Notes: a model not told the origin generated them from the letters alone. A stretch of DNA of 64,000 bases from Cristatella mucedo (GCA_009760855.2 WPIO01000004.1:13831001-13895000), one strand, 5' to 3'. Numbered from the stretch's first letter, positions 39,767 through 51,998 are shown. Program-made: numbers and translations.

Positions 39767-42059
39767 GGAAGACGCGCTGTCGGTGGTCGCTCGGTGTCTG
39801 CTCGGCGTCGTGCACGCCGCTCCCCACAGCAGTGGTCGTGCGAGCTGCTATCGCTCTCCCTTTAGGGTGGCGCCCACAGCGAGTGCTTAGATGCCCGTGC
39901 TGCACCTCGGCGGTGCGTCTGTCCGCCGGCCCTGCGAACAGGTAAGCGCACGTCCGTGAGGGGAGCATGGCTAGCGCATAGAAAAAGCAAAAAAGCTTCC
40001 GGTAATGAAAGCTACGCCGCTCGGCGATGCCGCCGAATTAGTGGGCGCTCCAACGGCGCGAGATCTCCGTCGAATCTCGCCCAACTGCTGAAGCCTCGGC
40101 CGGGCACCCGGCGGCGCGGGCGCGTTTCTCCGTCTCTCGATCTCGGCGAGGCCTCGCGCCGAGGCTCGCGGCCGCACACGGCGCATCGCAGCAGCAGGGC
40201 AGCTGCGATCGGGCTACCGACGGCCCCCCCCCCGCTACGATCGCGAAGCGCGCGCTCGCGAAACTCGTCGGCGCCGTACGCTGAGAGCGCCGGCAGCCGA
40301 GGAGCGGCGCTGCAGAGCTGCTGGCAGGCGAGCGCGGCCGGCAGCGCTGCAGCGGGTTCGCGTTGGACAGGTGCGTCCTGCCGGAGCTCGAGCTGCCATT
40401 GCGTCGGCGCAGCGTCGGCCGCCGCCGCCCGCTCGTGCGCTACGGCTCGGGACCATCCGTCGCCCGCGAGCGAACCTCGCGCCGCCGCCATCACCCCGAA
40501 GACCGCGCGCCTCCACCGGACACTAAAGTGGCACCGCCTCCTTGCTTGCGGGCGCGAGCACGATCCGAGAATGGCTCGCGTCACGCGCTGCCCCCCACCC
40601 CGGCGAGCCCGCTGGAGCCGAGAAAAGCGAGCCGGCGCTCCGGCCGCGCGCGACAGCCAGCAGCAGCCGCCGCATTGGTCGGCCGTTCCTCACCGGCGCT
40701 GCGCCGCGGGGACGGCAGCCGCACTCCTTCGGCTCAGCTGCCGCCGGCCGATCGAGCTCGAAACGACGAGCGCGATCGAAGCGAGTCCGTCTGTCAGTCC
40801 GCCGCTCCGCCGCCGCCGCCGCACCTCGACAGGGCCGCGTTCGCTCGCACGTCGCAGAGTGGCGCGAATCGCGCGAGCGCTCTCCACTTATCGGGCGCAG
40901 GGCGCTAATTGAGCGCGCGCGGCGCCCAGCCGACGCCGCCGCCGCAGCAGCCGCGGCGACGGGCCAATGGGCCACTCGGCGGCGTGCCCATTCCCCGGGG
41001 CCTGTTCCGATTGGCTCCCGTCCGCCGGGGCGCGCCCGCGCGCATTCGTTCGTCCGAGCGCTCGCCGGCTCGGGAGTTCCGACGGACGCGCGAAAGCATG
41101 CCGTAGCAGACGTGTGTGTGCAACCGCAGCCGCCGCTGGCTGCTACGACTCATCGCCTCCTATCTTCCGTCATTCTTCCGTCCTTCTTCCTTCTCCCATC
41201 TTCCATCCTTCCTATCGCCGGCGGCCGCCGCTAGGTCAGTTCGAGATTCGGTCGGACGGTCGGTCCTCCTCCCACACGCACACGCGCGCGCGCGATAGCC
41301 CGGTTAGGAATGGGACGGTTCGGAAGCGCACTTCGGCCGCATGCTGGTTCTACGGCGACAGTTTCCGGGCCGCGCATCTTTCGGTCGTGGGCGCGCAGCT
41401 AGTCGACCGCGTACCCGGAAGTACCGGCCCATTCAAACGCGTGCGCGCCGAGTCAGTTGGATTATAATAGCTAGGACTCGGCAGCGATATGATCTGTAGC
41501 TCGAAAGAGTATCGAAGGCCGTCTCCAGCGACGGTTAGTTCAGCTGTGCCCCGGTCGCGGAGCTCGTTCGCCAAACGCTACAGCTGGTGCCGCGAACGCA
41601 AACGCGGTCCTCTACGGCTGCTGAACGTGCCGCTCCACATTAATGGCGTGGACTCGCTACAAAGGTGTGAGAGTTCTCGCTTGCTGCAGCGTGCTCTGCT
41701 ATCGGCGCCATACTGGCGTAACGGCGCAGCTAGTACGAGTCGCTAGCCACACTCGTTGAGCGCTAGCTCCGCCATTATCGGCGGCGCTGGAGCCGCCGAT
41801 GCGCACGAGATGTGCTTGTGGGGCGCGGACGTGGCGGACCTAGCGCCTCTGACGTTCGCAACGCTTGTAGAGTAAGTAGAAGCTAATACGTGCCGATGCC
41901 AGTCACTAACCGATATCTATTTCCCGCAAGGTCGCAGCACTTCCGTCCCCGCGCCTTATAGCGACAGGACGTGTCTACATTAAGCGCTTGCTAGCCGAGA
42001 TACGCGCCGCGCTACCCGTTACGTGCCGTACTTTGTCAATACCGTTACGTTCATGTTCG

Positions 42060-42150
42060 TGCGTCTCAGTCTGTAACTCCGCAAAGCTCTAAAATACTAA
42101 GCGGGTTTTACTCAGAAGAGCTTTCTGTAGCGCATTCGTTCAACGCCGAT
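42060..42150 (-). mobile_element. Short 3' fragment related to the LINE at 42.6 kb
   Basis: CTGTAACTCCGCAAAG and the GGTTTTACTCAGAAGAG..GTAGCGCA block resemble CTGTAACTCCACAAAG and GTTACGCAGGAGAG..ATAGCGCA in the 3' UTR of the copy at 42605. It is probably a very short 5'-truncated insertion of the same family. Confidence 0.45.
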
Positions 42151-42604
42151 AATACTATCGACGGCCTGCATTACAGAGCGCAGTGGTTCTCATTGACGCC
42201 TGCAGTGCATACGGCGGCCGGGCATGTTCCCCCAGCGCTGTCGCGCGATCCTGCTATCGGACAGCCGCGCGCAATGTCTTTAACCTTGACAGCGACCAAC
42301 TGGGGGATCTCACACGCGTGCTACTCGCCAGGAAGCTGCGAACAGCGTTCGTAGCACGTTTCATGACGCTCATTTTTCTCAGCTCTTGACGCGGTGGAAG
42401 CAGGCGGCGGCCGCTAAGCCGCCGACCGTCTGCCGCCGCCATCCGAAACGACGGCAGCATTAGTGCATTTAAATCGAAGCCGACGCATGCAGCCCGCCAC
42501 ACAGCAACTAAAACTTCATTGCGAGCGTCTAGTCGTTCTCGCGGCACAGCGACCGCTAGTCTCGACGGACTAGCGAGTGACGTCAGCTCGGCAGCTGCTT
42601 CCTG

Positions 42605-42980
42605 CTGTACTCTATGTAATGTAATGTATCTCCGACTGTAACTCCACAAAGTCATAAAGACTATGTGGGTGTTACGCAGGAGAGTTTTGTATAGCGCACT
42701 CCCAGCCTAAGCGGCTTTCGGTACGCATTCGGTAGCCAACAGACTTCGTCTCACGCAACAAAGAGAAAGTGGGAAGCATAGCAGAGTCAGGAGAGCATTT
42801 GAGGTAGTGAGTAGCATAGAAGTATAGAAGCATAGTAGCAGCTCAGGACCGCTGAAAAAGATGTGCCATAGTCGGCAGTAGGTGAGTAGTTGTCGTTGCG
42901 TAAGAATTGTGGAAGCGAGTTCCACAGTCTGGGACCTGCAGAGCTAAAAGCTTCTGTCGCCAACTGTCTTTAAGCGTACT
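42605..42980 (-). mobile_element. 3' end of a second LINE family (CR1/L2-group C-terminus)
   Basis: On the - strand the sequence from about 42980 reads SSAGPRLWNSLPQFLRNDNY, a hallmark of the C-terminus of the CR1/L2/Rex group, followed by a 3' UTR of about 250 bp and an ATTACATTACAT tail at 42617-42630. This tail differs from the ATT tail of the L2 copies, so it is another family. Stops follow the motif closely and no RT core is present. Confidence 0.65.
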
Positions 42981-43899
42981 CGGCGCGGAAACGCTCGCAG
43001 CTGCGACGTCCTCAAACGCTGACCGACTCGAAGTGGGCCCCCTTATTATGCTTCTGTCGAAAAAAGTTTCAGATAGCGCGGGCGCTCGCTAACGTGGCGC
43101 CGGTCGAACGCGAGCTGACCTTTGCCTGAAGCCCACGGTCGCTCGCCAGCGCATCGAGATTTCACGGAAGTAAGCTTATGCTGGGAAATGCTGAGCCGCA
43201 GAAGCGGTCGCGCCAGCAGCGGCGTCCTCGCCGTTGCCGCTACTGGCGCCGACGACGGCGACGAGTCGTCGTCGCCGCGGTGAGGACGAGGACACCGCGA
43301 GAAAGGTTTCCGATCGAGAGCGATCGAGCCGAGCGAGAATCGACGGGCGTCGTCGATCGCTGACGCCGCTGCGGCAACGACCCGCGCGCGTGGGCGAATG
43401 TGCGCGTCGCCTATGTCGCCTACGGCGGCGCTGGGGCTCGCACGGAGCTCTCGCGAGAGACTTGGCGCTCTGCCGCTTCGGCAGCGGCGAAGCGCAGGGT
43501 CGCGAAAGGCGGCAGCCGGCGATTTCCTCGCTGACGTAAGCGAGTGCTGTCGTTAGCGCCTCGAGCTGCCAGATTTTCACTCGCCGAGCTGGTTTTATGA
43601 GTCGTAACTATTGAGTGTCGGAAAGCGCCGGCCTGTCCTGTGTAATTAACCTACAGGTCGCGTTCAGCGGAAATGAGAGCCACTCGCGGTCTACGGTTTA
43701 TTAGAATTTTAGAGCTGCTCGTCTTATAATCGAAAGATTTAGAACTTGTGCTATTTAACAGGGCCTGGGCTATTTGCGAGCGACTGAGTATTAATTAGCG
43801 AGGCGAAATGGACGCCTCCTTTTAGCACCGAACGTCTATTAAGCATCTTGTAGAACCACCGTGCCGCCGCCGCGCCGCGCCGGCGGCGGCACCTCCGGG

Positions 43900-44031
43900 C
43901 TTGCACCGCAGGGGCTAGTACCGCAGACTTCGCACCGAGGGGCCTGTACTGCAGGGTTTGTACCGCAGGGCTTGTACCGCGGGGTTTGTACCACGGGTCC
44001 TGTACCGCATGGTTTGTACCGCGGAGCTTAC
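43900..44031. repeat. 15-bp minisatellite, about 8 copies
   Basis: Degenerate repeats of GGGTTTGTACCGCAG (variants GGGCTTGTACCGCGG and GGTCCTGTACCGCAT). Being a multiple of three, it encodes pentapeptides in all frames on both strands. Confidence 0.85.
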
Positions 44032-44666
44032 TTAGTTGAAATGAACACCTGTTGGACGGAGTACGAGTATTTAGTTGGCCGCCGTCTGTCGAGGCCTGCA
44101 GACGGCGGCCTGCCGACGGAGGAAGAAGAGGGCCACACCTCCGCCACCGCCTGATCCCACTCCTCCCCCCCCCAGTGACGGACCAACCGCCGCCTGCCTT
44201 CCTTTCGGCAGCACTGGCGGCTGGGGGGGGGGGCGGGAGGGCCAGATCGCCATTCGGTCGGCGATGAGGCAAAGCTGCGCTGGCAAAACAGGGCTCGCGC
44301 GGCGAGTCGGTCTTGTTTATTTGCCTTTGCTTTTGACGCGGCTGAATCTAAGCTGATGCCGAAATGATAGCGCCCTGACTGTCGAGTGCTACAGCCCAGT
44401 GCTTTCGAGGCTGAGCCGAGCCGCAGTAGAGGATGCCCTGGCGCCACAGCACCGGCCGCCGCGGCCTCCTCTCGGACAGTGGGCTGGCAGTGCAGTTGAG
44501 TGACGGCTCGAGACCCCAGCCTACCCAGCCCCCCCGGCAGTCTGAGCCCGCCGGGTAGACGTCGAACCGTGCTGCTTGTGTGCGGCCGCGGTGGCCGCCG
44601 AAATGCCTTGGTCGGCCCCCCGCCTCGATTCGGTATTGGGGAGCAACTTAAATAATAAACAGAGGG

Positions 44667-44825
44667 TAGCTGATAAAGCATTTATATTGCGGCGGAAGAG
44701 GCTTAGTGACTATCGACCCGCTGGCTGTGTACAATGCACTATTGCCGGCTGTAGGACTCGAACCCACGACCCAGGTCTTCAAGAGCGAGCCCCGTGCCAC
44801 TCGACCAAGACCCAACCTGCTGCCG
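44667..44825 (-). mobile_element. tRNA-derived SINE, family A
   Basis: Reversed on the + strand: AGCTGATAAAGC.., GAAGAGGCTTAGTGACTATC, then GACTCGAACCCACGACCCAG (B box) and CGTGCCACTCGACCAAGACC (A-box region). It is inserted in the GC-rich region right of the BMP3-like gene. Confidence 0.7.
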
Positions 44826-46204
44826 TGTCTCGGTACCTTTGAAGGCCTAAAGAGTGAGAGAGTTGAGTACAAGACCGGACCGAGTAGTCTGCTCGGTGGG
44901 GAGGGCGGGAGAGGGAGTTTAGGGCGAGTCCGTAGGTCGCCTCGAACGGCCGTCCTGTGCCCCCCTAGTCGTCGCCGTTGCCACCGCGAGGCGAACATTC
45001 CGCCGGGCCGCGCCGCCGCCGCTGTTCTCACCTCCTGGTGTTGAGCTTGCTGAGCTGTCGTCCGTATTTCTCGTCCGTCGCCTACTTACTTGGCAGAGAG
45101 GGTGACGTGCCTGCTGTGCTTTCGGCGCCAGCAACCAACGACCGAGTTCTGGAGTCCGGCGAGCGTGTGCGTCTCGGCGGCCCCCCCACCCCACAACGAC
45201 ACCACGTTTGGAAAGGCAATCTCCTTGAGGCGGCCGCGGCCGTACCCGCCACCGCTTTAACACGATGCCGCGTCGAGAGGTCATCGCGGTCTCGAGTGTT
45301 ACTGCGGTCCCTGGCGCCTTTCTTCTCGCTGCTGTCGCCCGCCTAAAATAGCGGCCTAGGAAGTGCAGCACGGCGGCCGAAAGCCGCAGGTCGTATTTAT
45401 AGCTGAACCTGTCGGCTGTCGACATGAGTGCTGCGCCTGCACTGCGGGCGGCGGCGGTTACGACGAAAGCCAGCGGTGAGCGTGGCGACCTAAACTGCCG
45501 ACGCTCCGGTGGGGCTTGGCCGAGGTCTCGGCGGTTGAGTGCGTACCAACAAGTCTGATTTCCGGTTTACCGCTGCCCGCCGCACAGTAAGGAGTGTGTA
45601 TGTGCATGGGCGTTCGCGTGGGCGCTTATGTGTGTAGTCGCATGGGCAGCATTTCAAGGCACCCTTAGCTGGCGGCGATCGGTCGTAGGATAGAGCGGTA
45701 AATGCTGGCATTACCCTCCCTGACGAGGAGGCACCACCCTCCCGAGCTACGCCTCGAGTCGCCGACCGTGGGCAATCCGAGCCACATGAGCGGCGTGTGG
45801 GTCGGCTCAGGCGGACAGGCGGAGAGAGATGCTGGCAGAAATTTGGGCCGACATCGGCGCGGACTCTCGCTCTGTCGAAGTCCGCTACCCCCGGGCTTTG
45901 CTCGGTAATAGTGACTACGAAGCCGAAACGGATTCGCAGCGACGTCTCGAGCCGGAAAGTCGGAAGTCGGAATCTCGGGACCGTCGTCGACCGGCGCGAG
46001 AGGCGTCGTTAAATCTCTCCGAGGCCGCACTAAGAGTGTACGAGCGCAGCGATGCAGCCGCACAGAGCTGGTTGCTTGACCGCTCAGCCCGGGTCTCTCC
46101 GATCTGCTCCGCATGAGACGCCGACCGCCATAGCAGCTCGGATAGAGACAGCTGGCGGGCGATTGCTGGCACCAACGTCTACAGCCGAGTCTACACTGGT
46201 GAAC

Positions 46205-46445
46205 GCTATACAAATAATAATATTTAATATAATTATTATGCGTTTGTATAGCGTTCCTCAGCAAGCTTAATTTCTTTCGTGGCACTGTACATGTACTGTA
46301 AAGAAAGCATGGTCAAATGGTTATAGGTAGCAAGCACAATGTCATAAAAAAAACGTGGTAAGAGGTGGCATGCACTGGGCCAGCATGCAAATATGGTTAG
46401 TGGCAGCATACGCAGTGTCAGCACGCATAAACGCACAATATTCGG
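46205..46445 (-). mobile_element. L2 LINE 3'-end fragment
   Basis: The AAT/ATT-rich tail at 46215-46238, then TGCGTTTGTATAGCG, TTTCTTTCGTGGCACTGTACA and the AGCATGCAAATATGGTTAGT block match the 3' UTR of the L2 copies at 27.0 and 49.8 kb. Only the last 240 bp is present, with no coding part. Confidence 0.75.
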
Positions 46446-49400
46446 AGTCGAGACAACCATGAACTGGTCTCAAGCGAAAACTAGAGTCGAACCAGCTGCA
46501 CTGTGGTTAACACCTCGGAGTCGAGACAAACCTCGTCGGGCTGTGGCTGGTGCATTTGCTGTCACATGGAAACAAGAAAGATCTCGGAAATGTGGAGGTC
46601 GCCGAAAAGTTTCTCGTTTGGCTGCAAATGAGAATGAGGCAGCGACTACCCACGGACGCGTAAGTGCTGCCGCTTATACACACGTCGCCAAAAATATAGC
46701 CGCCATCTTTCTACAGGCAGCTTTTAATAAATAGATCCATGCTTCCTTACCTAGAGTGGAAAAGCATTTTATAGACATCAGTGATGGTTTTTTCTGCATG
46801 CTTTTAATGCAGGAAGAATTTTTAGTCAGTTCGAGAAAGAAGTTCCAATTCTCCCTCATTACCCTAATCGAAATCGCGACCCGAGTTACGAACGACCCGG
46901 ATGGCGAGCCGAGTCCGGAACCGGATTAGGCTCATAAATCGGGACTCATTGTACAGGCTCGCCGGGATGTTGCGATCGATTGGCTCATAATTCTGCTGAA
47001 AGGCAAGCTGGTTTGGCTGGTGCTAGGGCAGTCTTGCTGCACAAGACTTGTCCGGTAACTCGACAGCTGGCTAGGCTGGCCGAGCGAATGCTCACGCCTA
47101 TCGTCGTTGGAGCGGATCGGAAATCGTGGGCCGCCTGTTATATCTAGGAAGTGAACGGGTCACCGGCTTGGGTCCGTGTCACACATCGTCCGTGGGACAG
47201 GTCGGCCCATACACCTGCTGGCGACAGCCTCGCTGGGGCGTAATTAGTGAATCGTCGGGTCTTCCGACGGGCGCTGCGAAACGCCGACGAAGCACAGGGA
47301 ATAAAATGTCCGCAGCTCGTTGCTGGCAGCTTGGCACAATTGCTCTCCGCGTAAGGTTCGACGAGGGACTGGTTAGCCGGCGGCACTCTAATAGAGCACC
47401 GGGCAGCACCCAGAGCCTTCGGGAAGCGCGCCAGATATCTCTCCCGAGCACAGTGGGCTCGGGCATGCAGTGTCATGCTCGAATCTGCCGCCTGTCTTGA
47501 TTGCTTAGTTATAGGTGAACACAGCCACGGCCGCCATCGCTGTTTCTCAGTCATCATTACGTGGTCGCACTGACCGTCCCGATGTCATAGCCGTCATCGA
47601 AGTGTGTCTTAGACGTCCTTACGGTTCGCAGCAATCCTCGTGGCTTATATGGAGAGAGCTCTTATCTTAATTGCTAATCGCGGCGGCCCGATGAACATGC
47701 CAGGCATTGACAAGGCTGAAAACAGCTAGCCACGCCAGTTGGACTAAAAATGTTGTCATGGATGAGAGCACCCAGCAAAGTTGTGGCATACTGTTAGAGC
47801 TGCAGGAGCGAGCTGAACAGTTTGAGGCAGAGTAAGAGCATGGCGGGCCGCCAGTCAGGATCGAGGTGCATGCTGTAATAACCGCACCCGGCGGTTTTCT
47901 AGTTTTGATCCGAAGAACATTAAAGTTCTCAAATAGCGATGTCCTTGCAGGTCACTTGTAATCGCGAAGTTTCCCCGCACACCTGCTCTGCTGCGGTGGA
48001 AGCTTGGCCCGTGGAAGACAAAAGAGCCCTAGTAGCAAGAGTTTGTGAACAACTCGTGTGCAGAATGAACAATGCAGCATATATGCAGTAACGTGAGAAA
48101 ATTCCAAAGTAATTGCAATGCAATTGGCACACGACATTCAAAACAAGCAGACGTTCCTCTTTTGGATGGGCACGTTAGCATTTTGTGTCCACTCTTCATT
48201 TGGCTTGGAAGTCAATCTAGTGACAGCAAGGTTTTCACGGCATACCCATCACTCGACTGCCAGTGGAGGCATTCGCTGCCACGCAGAGGTATTGTTGTCT
48301 CCGCAACAGCAGTGTCTCTGCTCGCGTCTGTCGCACTGCTTCGGGCGAAGCGATGGTCACTATTGAGGTAGTAGTCACAGTTGATGATTGCCTTAGATTG
48401 CTTGTGGTTGCAACTCGCATCGTTGCCGCGCCGTACGCTCAGTTAGCTGGCTGGTTCTAGAATTCTCTCGACACCGTGCATTGCATTCGGATCACAATTC
48501 CGAGCTCGAGATGTTTAGCGATTTTGCTGCAGCTGGCGTTGCTGCCGCACGGGTTAAGACTCTGCAATATGCAAGCAAACAGCAGAGCAGCTCAGTGTCC
48601 CGTGCAAGCGCACGGAGTGCAGGAATCCATTCAGAAGTCTGAAGTTATTGGTTGGTTCTGCTTTGTCCATTCTGCTGCTGTTCTTGTAATGTGAGTAGTC
48701 TCTTCAATGTGGATCGTTCGTTTACCAAAATTCGTGCACGGCCATGACTTGTAACTCCACTAAACATTTAAAAGGGAGCAGACCCAAGAGAGCGTTGACA
48801 TAAAGCCGATCCGATGTTCCTTGTACGTGTTCGTGCACACGTGCGTGTATGCTTTTTGTGTCAAGGTGTGCACGCTTGTCCGTGTATGGGCGTGTGCATA
48901 GTTGTGTGTGCACGCGCTCGAAGATGCGATTTATTTCGTAATTTAAAATTTGTGCAAGCTTGAGAAATTCTCAGCTCAGTACTGCCTGATGTTTACAGAA
49001 CTTTATGTGAGCCAAAAAATAAAAAATCCATAGAAATAAGTCGGCAAATATGTTAATGCAATGTTTAATTGTGGGAATGACTTTCCTCAGAACAGTATAC
49101 CATGAAATGCAACGACCATCAGGCACACTTATGCACAGTAGACTGAGCGAATTTACGATAGCTGAGGCTAAAGGTCGGCGGTTATATATAACTGAAATGC
49201 AATAAAATCAAATTTTCGGAACGCTGCACTCGGATACGCAGATTGGAGATCGCCGTCTGCTTTCAAATCTTCGGAGAACTGCACTCTTGTTTGCCGGTAT
49301 TTCTTGGAGATAGGACAACTCGTAAGGACGCTGAGGAACACGAAATGCCGTCCTTACTTGACCATATCGATTTCACAACGTTTGGCATAATTGCAGGCCA

Positions 49401-49504
49401 CGCAATTTTAACCTCTGCTTAGTTTAAATTAGCATCAGCTTCAAAAACAATAACCATCCATATCCTTTACCTTGCAGTGCTTGTAAGGCGAAATTAAGCC
49501 TGGC

Positions 49505-49770
49505 AATGTCAACCAATGGGACCGCAGCAGTGCAGTTTCGACCAATCAGAGTAGAGGCGTGTCCGAATCATTCGCGAAAATTCGCAGCCCCGACCAAGCG
49601 CACTACCGCGCTTCGGCTAGCCGCTACCGCCAATGGGCATGCCGTCCTTCCTCTCACCAATGGCCGTGCGTTACGTAGCTTTTTCTTTCGAATGACCTTT
49701 CTCGCTGAGCGAGCGGGCTGGGAGCGAGCGAGCTTTGGGGCGAGGGGGCCGCTGGCCACCAATAGTACTA
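49505..49770. promoter_or_regulatory. Cluster of five CCAAT boxes
   Basis: CCAAT occurs at 49513, 49542, 49630, 49657 and 49759, all on the + strand, in a GC-rich 250-bp stretch. Known NF-Y binding contexts (ACCAATCAGA, ACCAATGGG) are present. Such clusters mark histone-type and other TATA-less promoters. No recognisable coding exon follows within the next kilobase, which is filled by an L2 copy from 49785. Confidence 0.45.
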
Positions 49771-49784
49771 ATAGTTAATAACAA

Positions 49785-50527
49785 TAATACATTTGGTATA
49801 GTGCCCCCAGAGAATTCAATCTCTTTCTAGGCACTTTACATTTACTGCAAAGGAAGCACAATCGAATGGTTATTCAATAAACAACAAGAATTACGTGGCT
49901 AGGGGGTGACATGCACAGGGTCAGCATGCAAGCATGGTTAGTGGCAGCATGCACAGTGGCAGCACGCATAAACACTTGATGGACGAATCACATGGAACTA
50001 CTAAATGCTGTGATAAATAGATGCGTTGTTAGTTTCTTTTTAAATGTAGTCAAGTCAGGGGATGTCGTGACGGAAGCCTGAAGTGAGTTCCAAGCTTTGG
50101 GAACATGCGAACTAAAGGCACGGTCTCCAAAGAATTTGAGCTTCGTACGAGGTATAGGCAAACGATCAGATTTCGAAAAGTGGGTGGTACGATGCTTGGC
50201 CTGGTGGGGAAGTAGATCTCATAGGTAGGCTGGAGCCAGAGAATGAAGGGACCTAAAAGTGAGCGACAAAACCTTGAAGTCGATCCGTTGCCTGACTGGT
50301 AGCCAATGCAGGTCGGCGAGAAGTGGTATGATGTGGCAACTGCGATGCTCACGACAGACAAGCCTAGCTGCCGAGTTTTGCACCGTCTGTAAGCGCTTGA
50401 TTTCGCAGGCCCATAGGCCAGCAAGCAGTGAGTTACAGAAGTCAAGACGAGATGTCACATATGCATAGGGCCAATTTAGATGTGGTCTCCCGGTCTAAAT
50501 GAACCCACATTTTTAGCAATATTACGT
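49785..50527 (-). mobile_element. 5'-truncated L2 LINE copy
   Basis: An AATAACAATAATACATTTGG tail and a 3' UTR nearly identical to 27020-27380 are followed by RT C-terminal codons on the - strand: TSRLDFCNSLLAGLWACEIK, NSAARLVCREHRSCHIIPLL, DLHWLPVRQRIDFKVLSLTF, LRSLHSLAPAYL and KLGTHFRLPSRHPLT, with one frameshift near 50220. It is truncated at about 50527 and inserted in a CpG-rich stretch. Confidence 0.87.
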
Positions 50528-51181
50528 AGGCTAGAGCGTTCGCCTCGGCAGCCGCAGCCCGGCGGCCGCCGGAAGCTCGAAGGGCTTTAAAAAGAAAATC
50601 AACGAATAGAGAGATTCGACTGTTCGAGAGATTCGACAGCCTAATTTGCGTGCCGGCAGAAGAGCGTCAGCCGCTACCATCCCACTCGTAGCGGCTAAAA
50701 AGGAGAGAGCGTGCTGTGGCAGCCGAAAACTCGAGCTCTCGGTCTGGACAGCGATTCTCGAGTGGCAGTGGTCTGGACAGCGAGTCTTTGCTGCGAGTCT
50801 CTGCTGCGTCTGGTGACGAAAAGCTGCCGACGATGAACGAGCGATGAACGAGCCGACTCGGAAGGCGGCGGCGGGCGATAGAAGTGGAGGCAAAAGACCG
50901 AGAGCAGCGGCGGCGGCGGCGCGCCGGGCGGTGCTAATCGTGGGCTTCGCCATTTCTCCATTCTCGTAGAGGGAGAAAAAGAGTGGTGTCTGACGAGGCC
51001 GTTAAAGAAAGGGCGCGAAAAGTATTGCCGAAGCCGACGAGCGCCGGTTCGGTCGCTTTGCCTTGCGAAGCACTTCGCATCTAGATTTAGCGAGCCAAGC
51101 CGTTAGAGGTAGCTAATCGCTGCGAGGTAGCCGTAGTTCGTGGCTGCCCGCTGGGAGAGAGAGGAGAGAAAGACGAAGATA

Positions 51182-51185
<4 letters not shown>

Positions 51186-51238
<53 letters not shown>

Positions 51239-51243
51239 TTAGA

Positions 51244-51296
<53 letters not shown>

Positions 51297-51406
51297 AAGT
51301 AGAGAGACAGAGCGTTGAACTGAGTCAGGGTGAGAGTGAGAAAACGATAGTGAGTAGTCGATTTAGATTGCCTGAGGGTGAATATAAGCAAGTCAGAGAG
51401 AAAGTG

Positions 51407-51454
<48 letters not shown>
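51186..51454 (+). repeat. Cluster of three GA microsatellites
   Basis: GA runs at about 51187-51231, 51257-51292 and 51411-51454, separated by GT and degenerate purine sequence, directly upstream of the small candidate gene. Confidence 0.95.
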
Positions 51455-51463
<9 letters not shown>

Positions 51464-51532
51464 AGGGAGAGATAGATAAACAGATTGGTTGGTTCTTTCA
51501 CTCACCTACTACCCAGGGACCTGTCGCCCAGG

Positions 51533-51998
51533 ATGAGTACTAGCAGCTATCACAAAAAAGTGCCCAATATCCAAATGAGACCAGTAGGCGCATTGAGAAA
51601 TGTGGCCTCTTCAGAAAGGACGTTTACCACCAGGCAACTCAAAGCGGTGAGGGGGAGGCTAGCACTGTGTGCTGTGCTCTTGAAAGGCCCTTGTAGACGG
51701 TCCTACGTTAACCCTATTTTCCTTCTACTTTCTTCCTCGTTTTACTAAACACGTCGACGCGATGAATGCATTTGAGCTCTGGGCAGCTCGTAGTGCAGCG
51801 CGAAGCTTGAGCATACTTTCTGGTCAAGACTTTGCAAAAATGATAGATAACCTAACGAACCAATCGGAGCTAACGCGACGCTTCTTTGAAAAATTGCGAA
51901 TGAAAGGGGCCTACCGCGAGAGAGGCTATGTTTGGAAGATACTCTTCGAGCACCGACTGGCAATGCCTAACATAAAAAGGCCGCAAAACAGACAGTGA
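51533..51998 (+). CDS. Candidate small two-exon gene, product unrecognised
   Basis: Exon 51533-51646 runs from an ATG through KKVPNIQMRPVGALRN and RTFTTRQLKA to a GTGAGG donor in phase 0. The intron holds a long pyrimidine tract (about 51716-51742) and a TACTAAAC branch-point-like motif near 51743. The first AG after that motif, at 51775-51776, opens a second exon in the same phase that runs to TGA at 51996-51998. The predicted protein is 111 residues, basic and helix-forming, ending RFFEKLRMKGAYRERGY, then LAMPNIKRPQNRQ. The segment RRFFEK followed by basic residues loosely recalls the RRYYEK motif of mitochondrial ribosomal protein S21, but the match is too weak to name it. An ATG at 51762 could instead start a 78-residue single-exon product. 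Base composition is lower in GC than its flanks. Confidence 0.4.

Larger units (their letters stand above)
36650..41450. promoter_or_regulatory. CpG-rich island over the BMP3-like gene and its 5' flank
   Basis: The stretch is very rich in CG dinucleotides compared with the first 31 kb, including all three BMP3-like exons and about 1.6 kb upstream of the start codon. The upstream part holds CCAAT or inverted CCAAT (ATTGG) boxes near 40673, 40966 and 41010, consistent with a TATA-less CpG promoter for the leftward gene. Boundaries are judged by eye; long open frames in it (for example 40542-41234) follow from the scarcity of stop codons. Confidence 0.5.
43000..49500. other. GC-rich to mixed stretch without recognised genes
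   Basis: Contains the 15-bp minisatellite, a SINE and an L2 3' end. Open frames at 43176-43580, 44028-44681, 45665-46285 and 47126-47557 show no motif I recognise. A GC-to-AT shift occurs at about 46.2 kb. Confidence 0.45.

Noticed and set aside
40542-41234. 230-codon + strand frame upstream of the BMP3-like gene
   Set aside because: CpG-island sequence with few stops; Arg/Ala/Pro-rich and overlapped by other open frames on both strands.
44028-44681. 217-codon - strand frame
   Set aside because: Runs across GC-rich sequence, homopolymer tracts and part of a family A SINE, with no recognisable domain.
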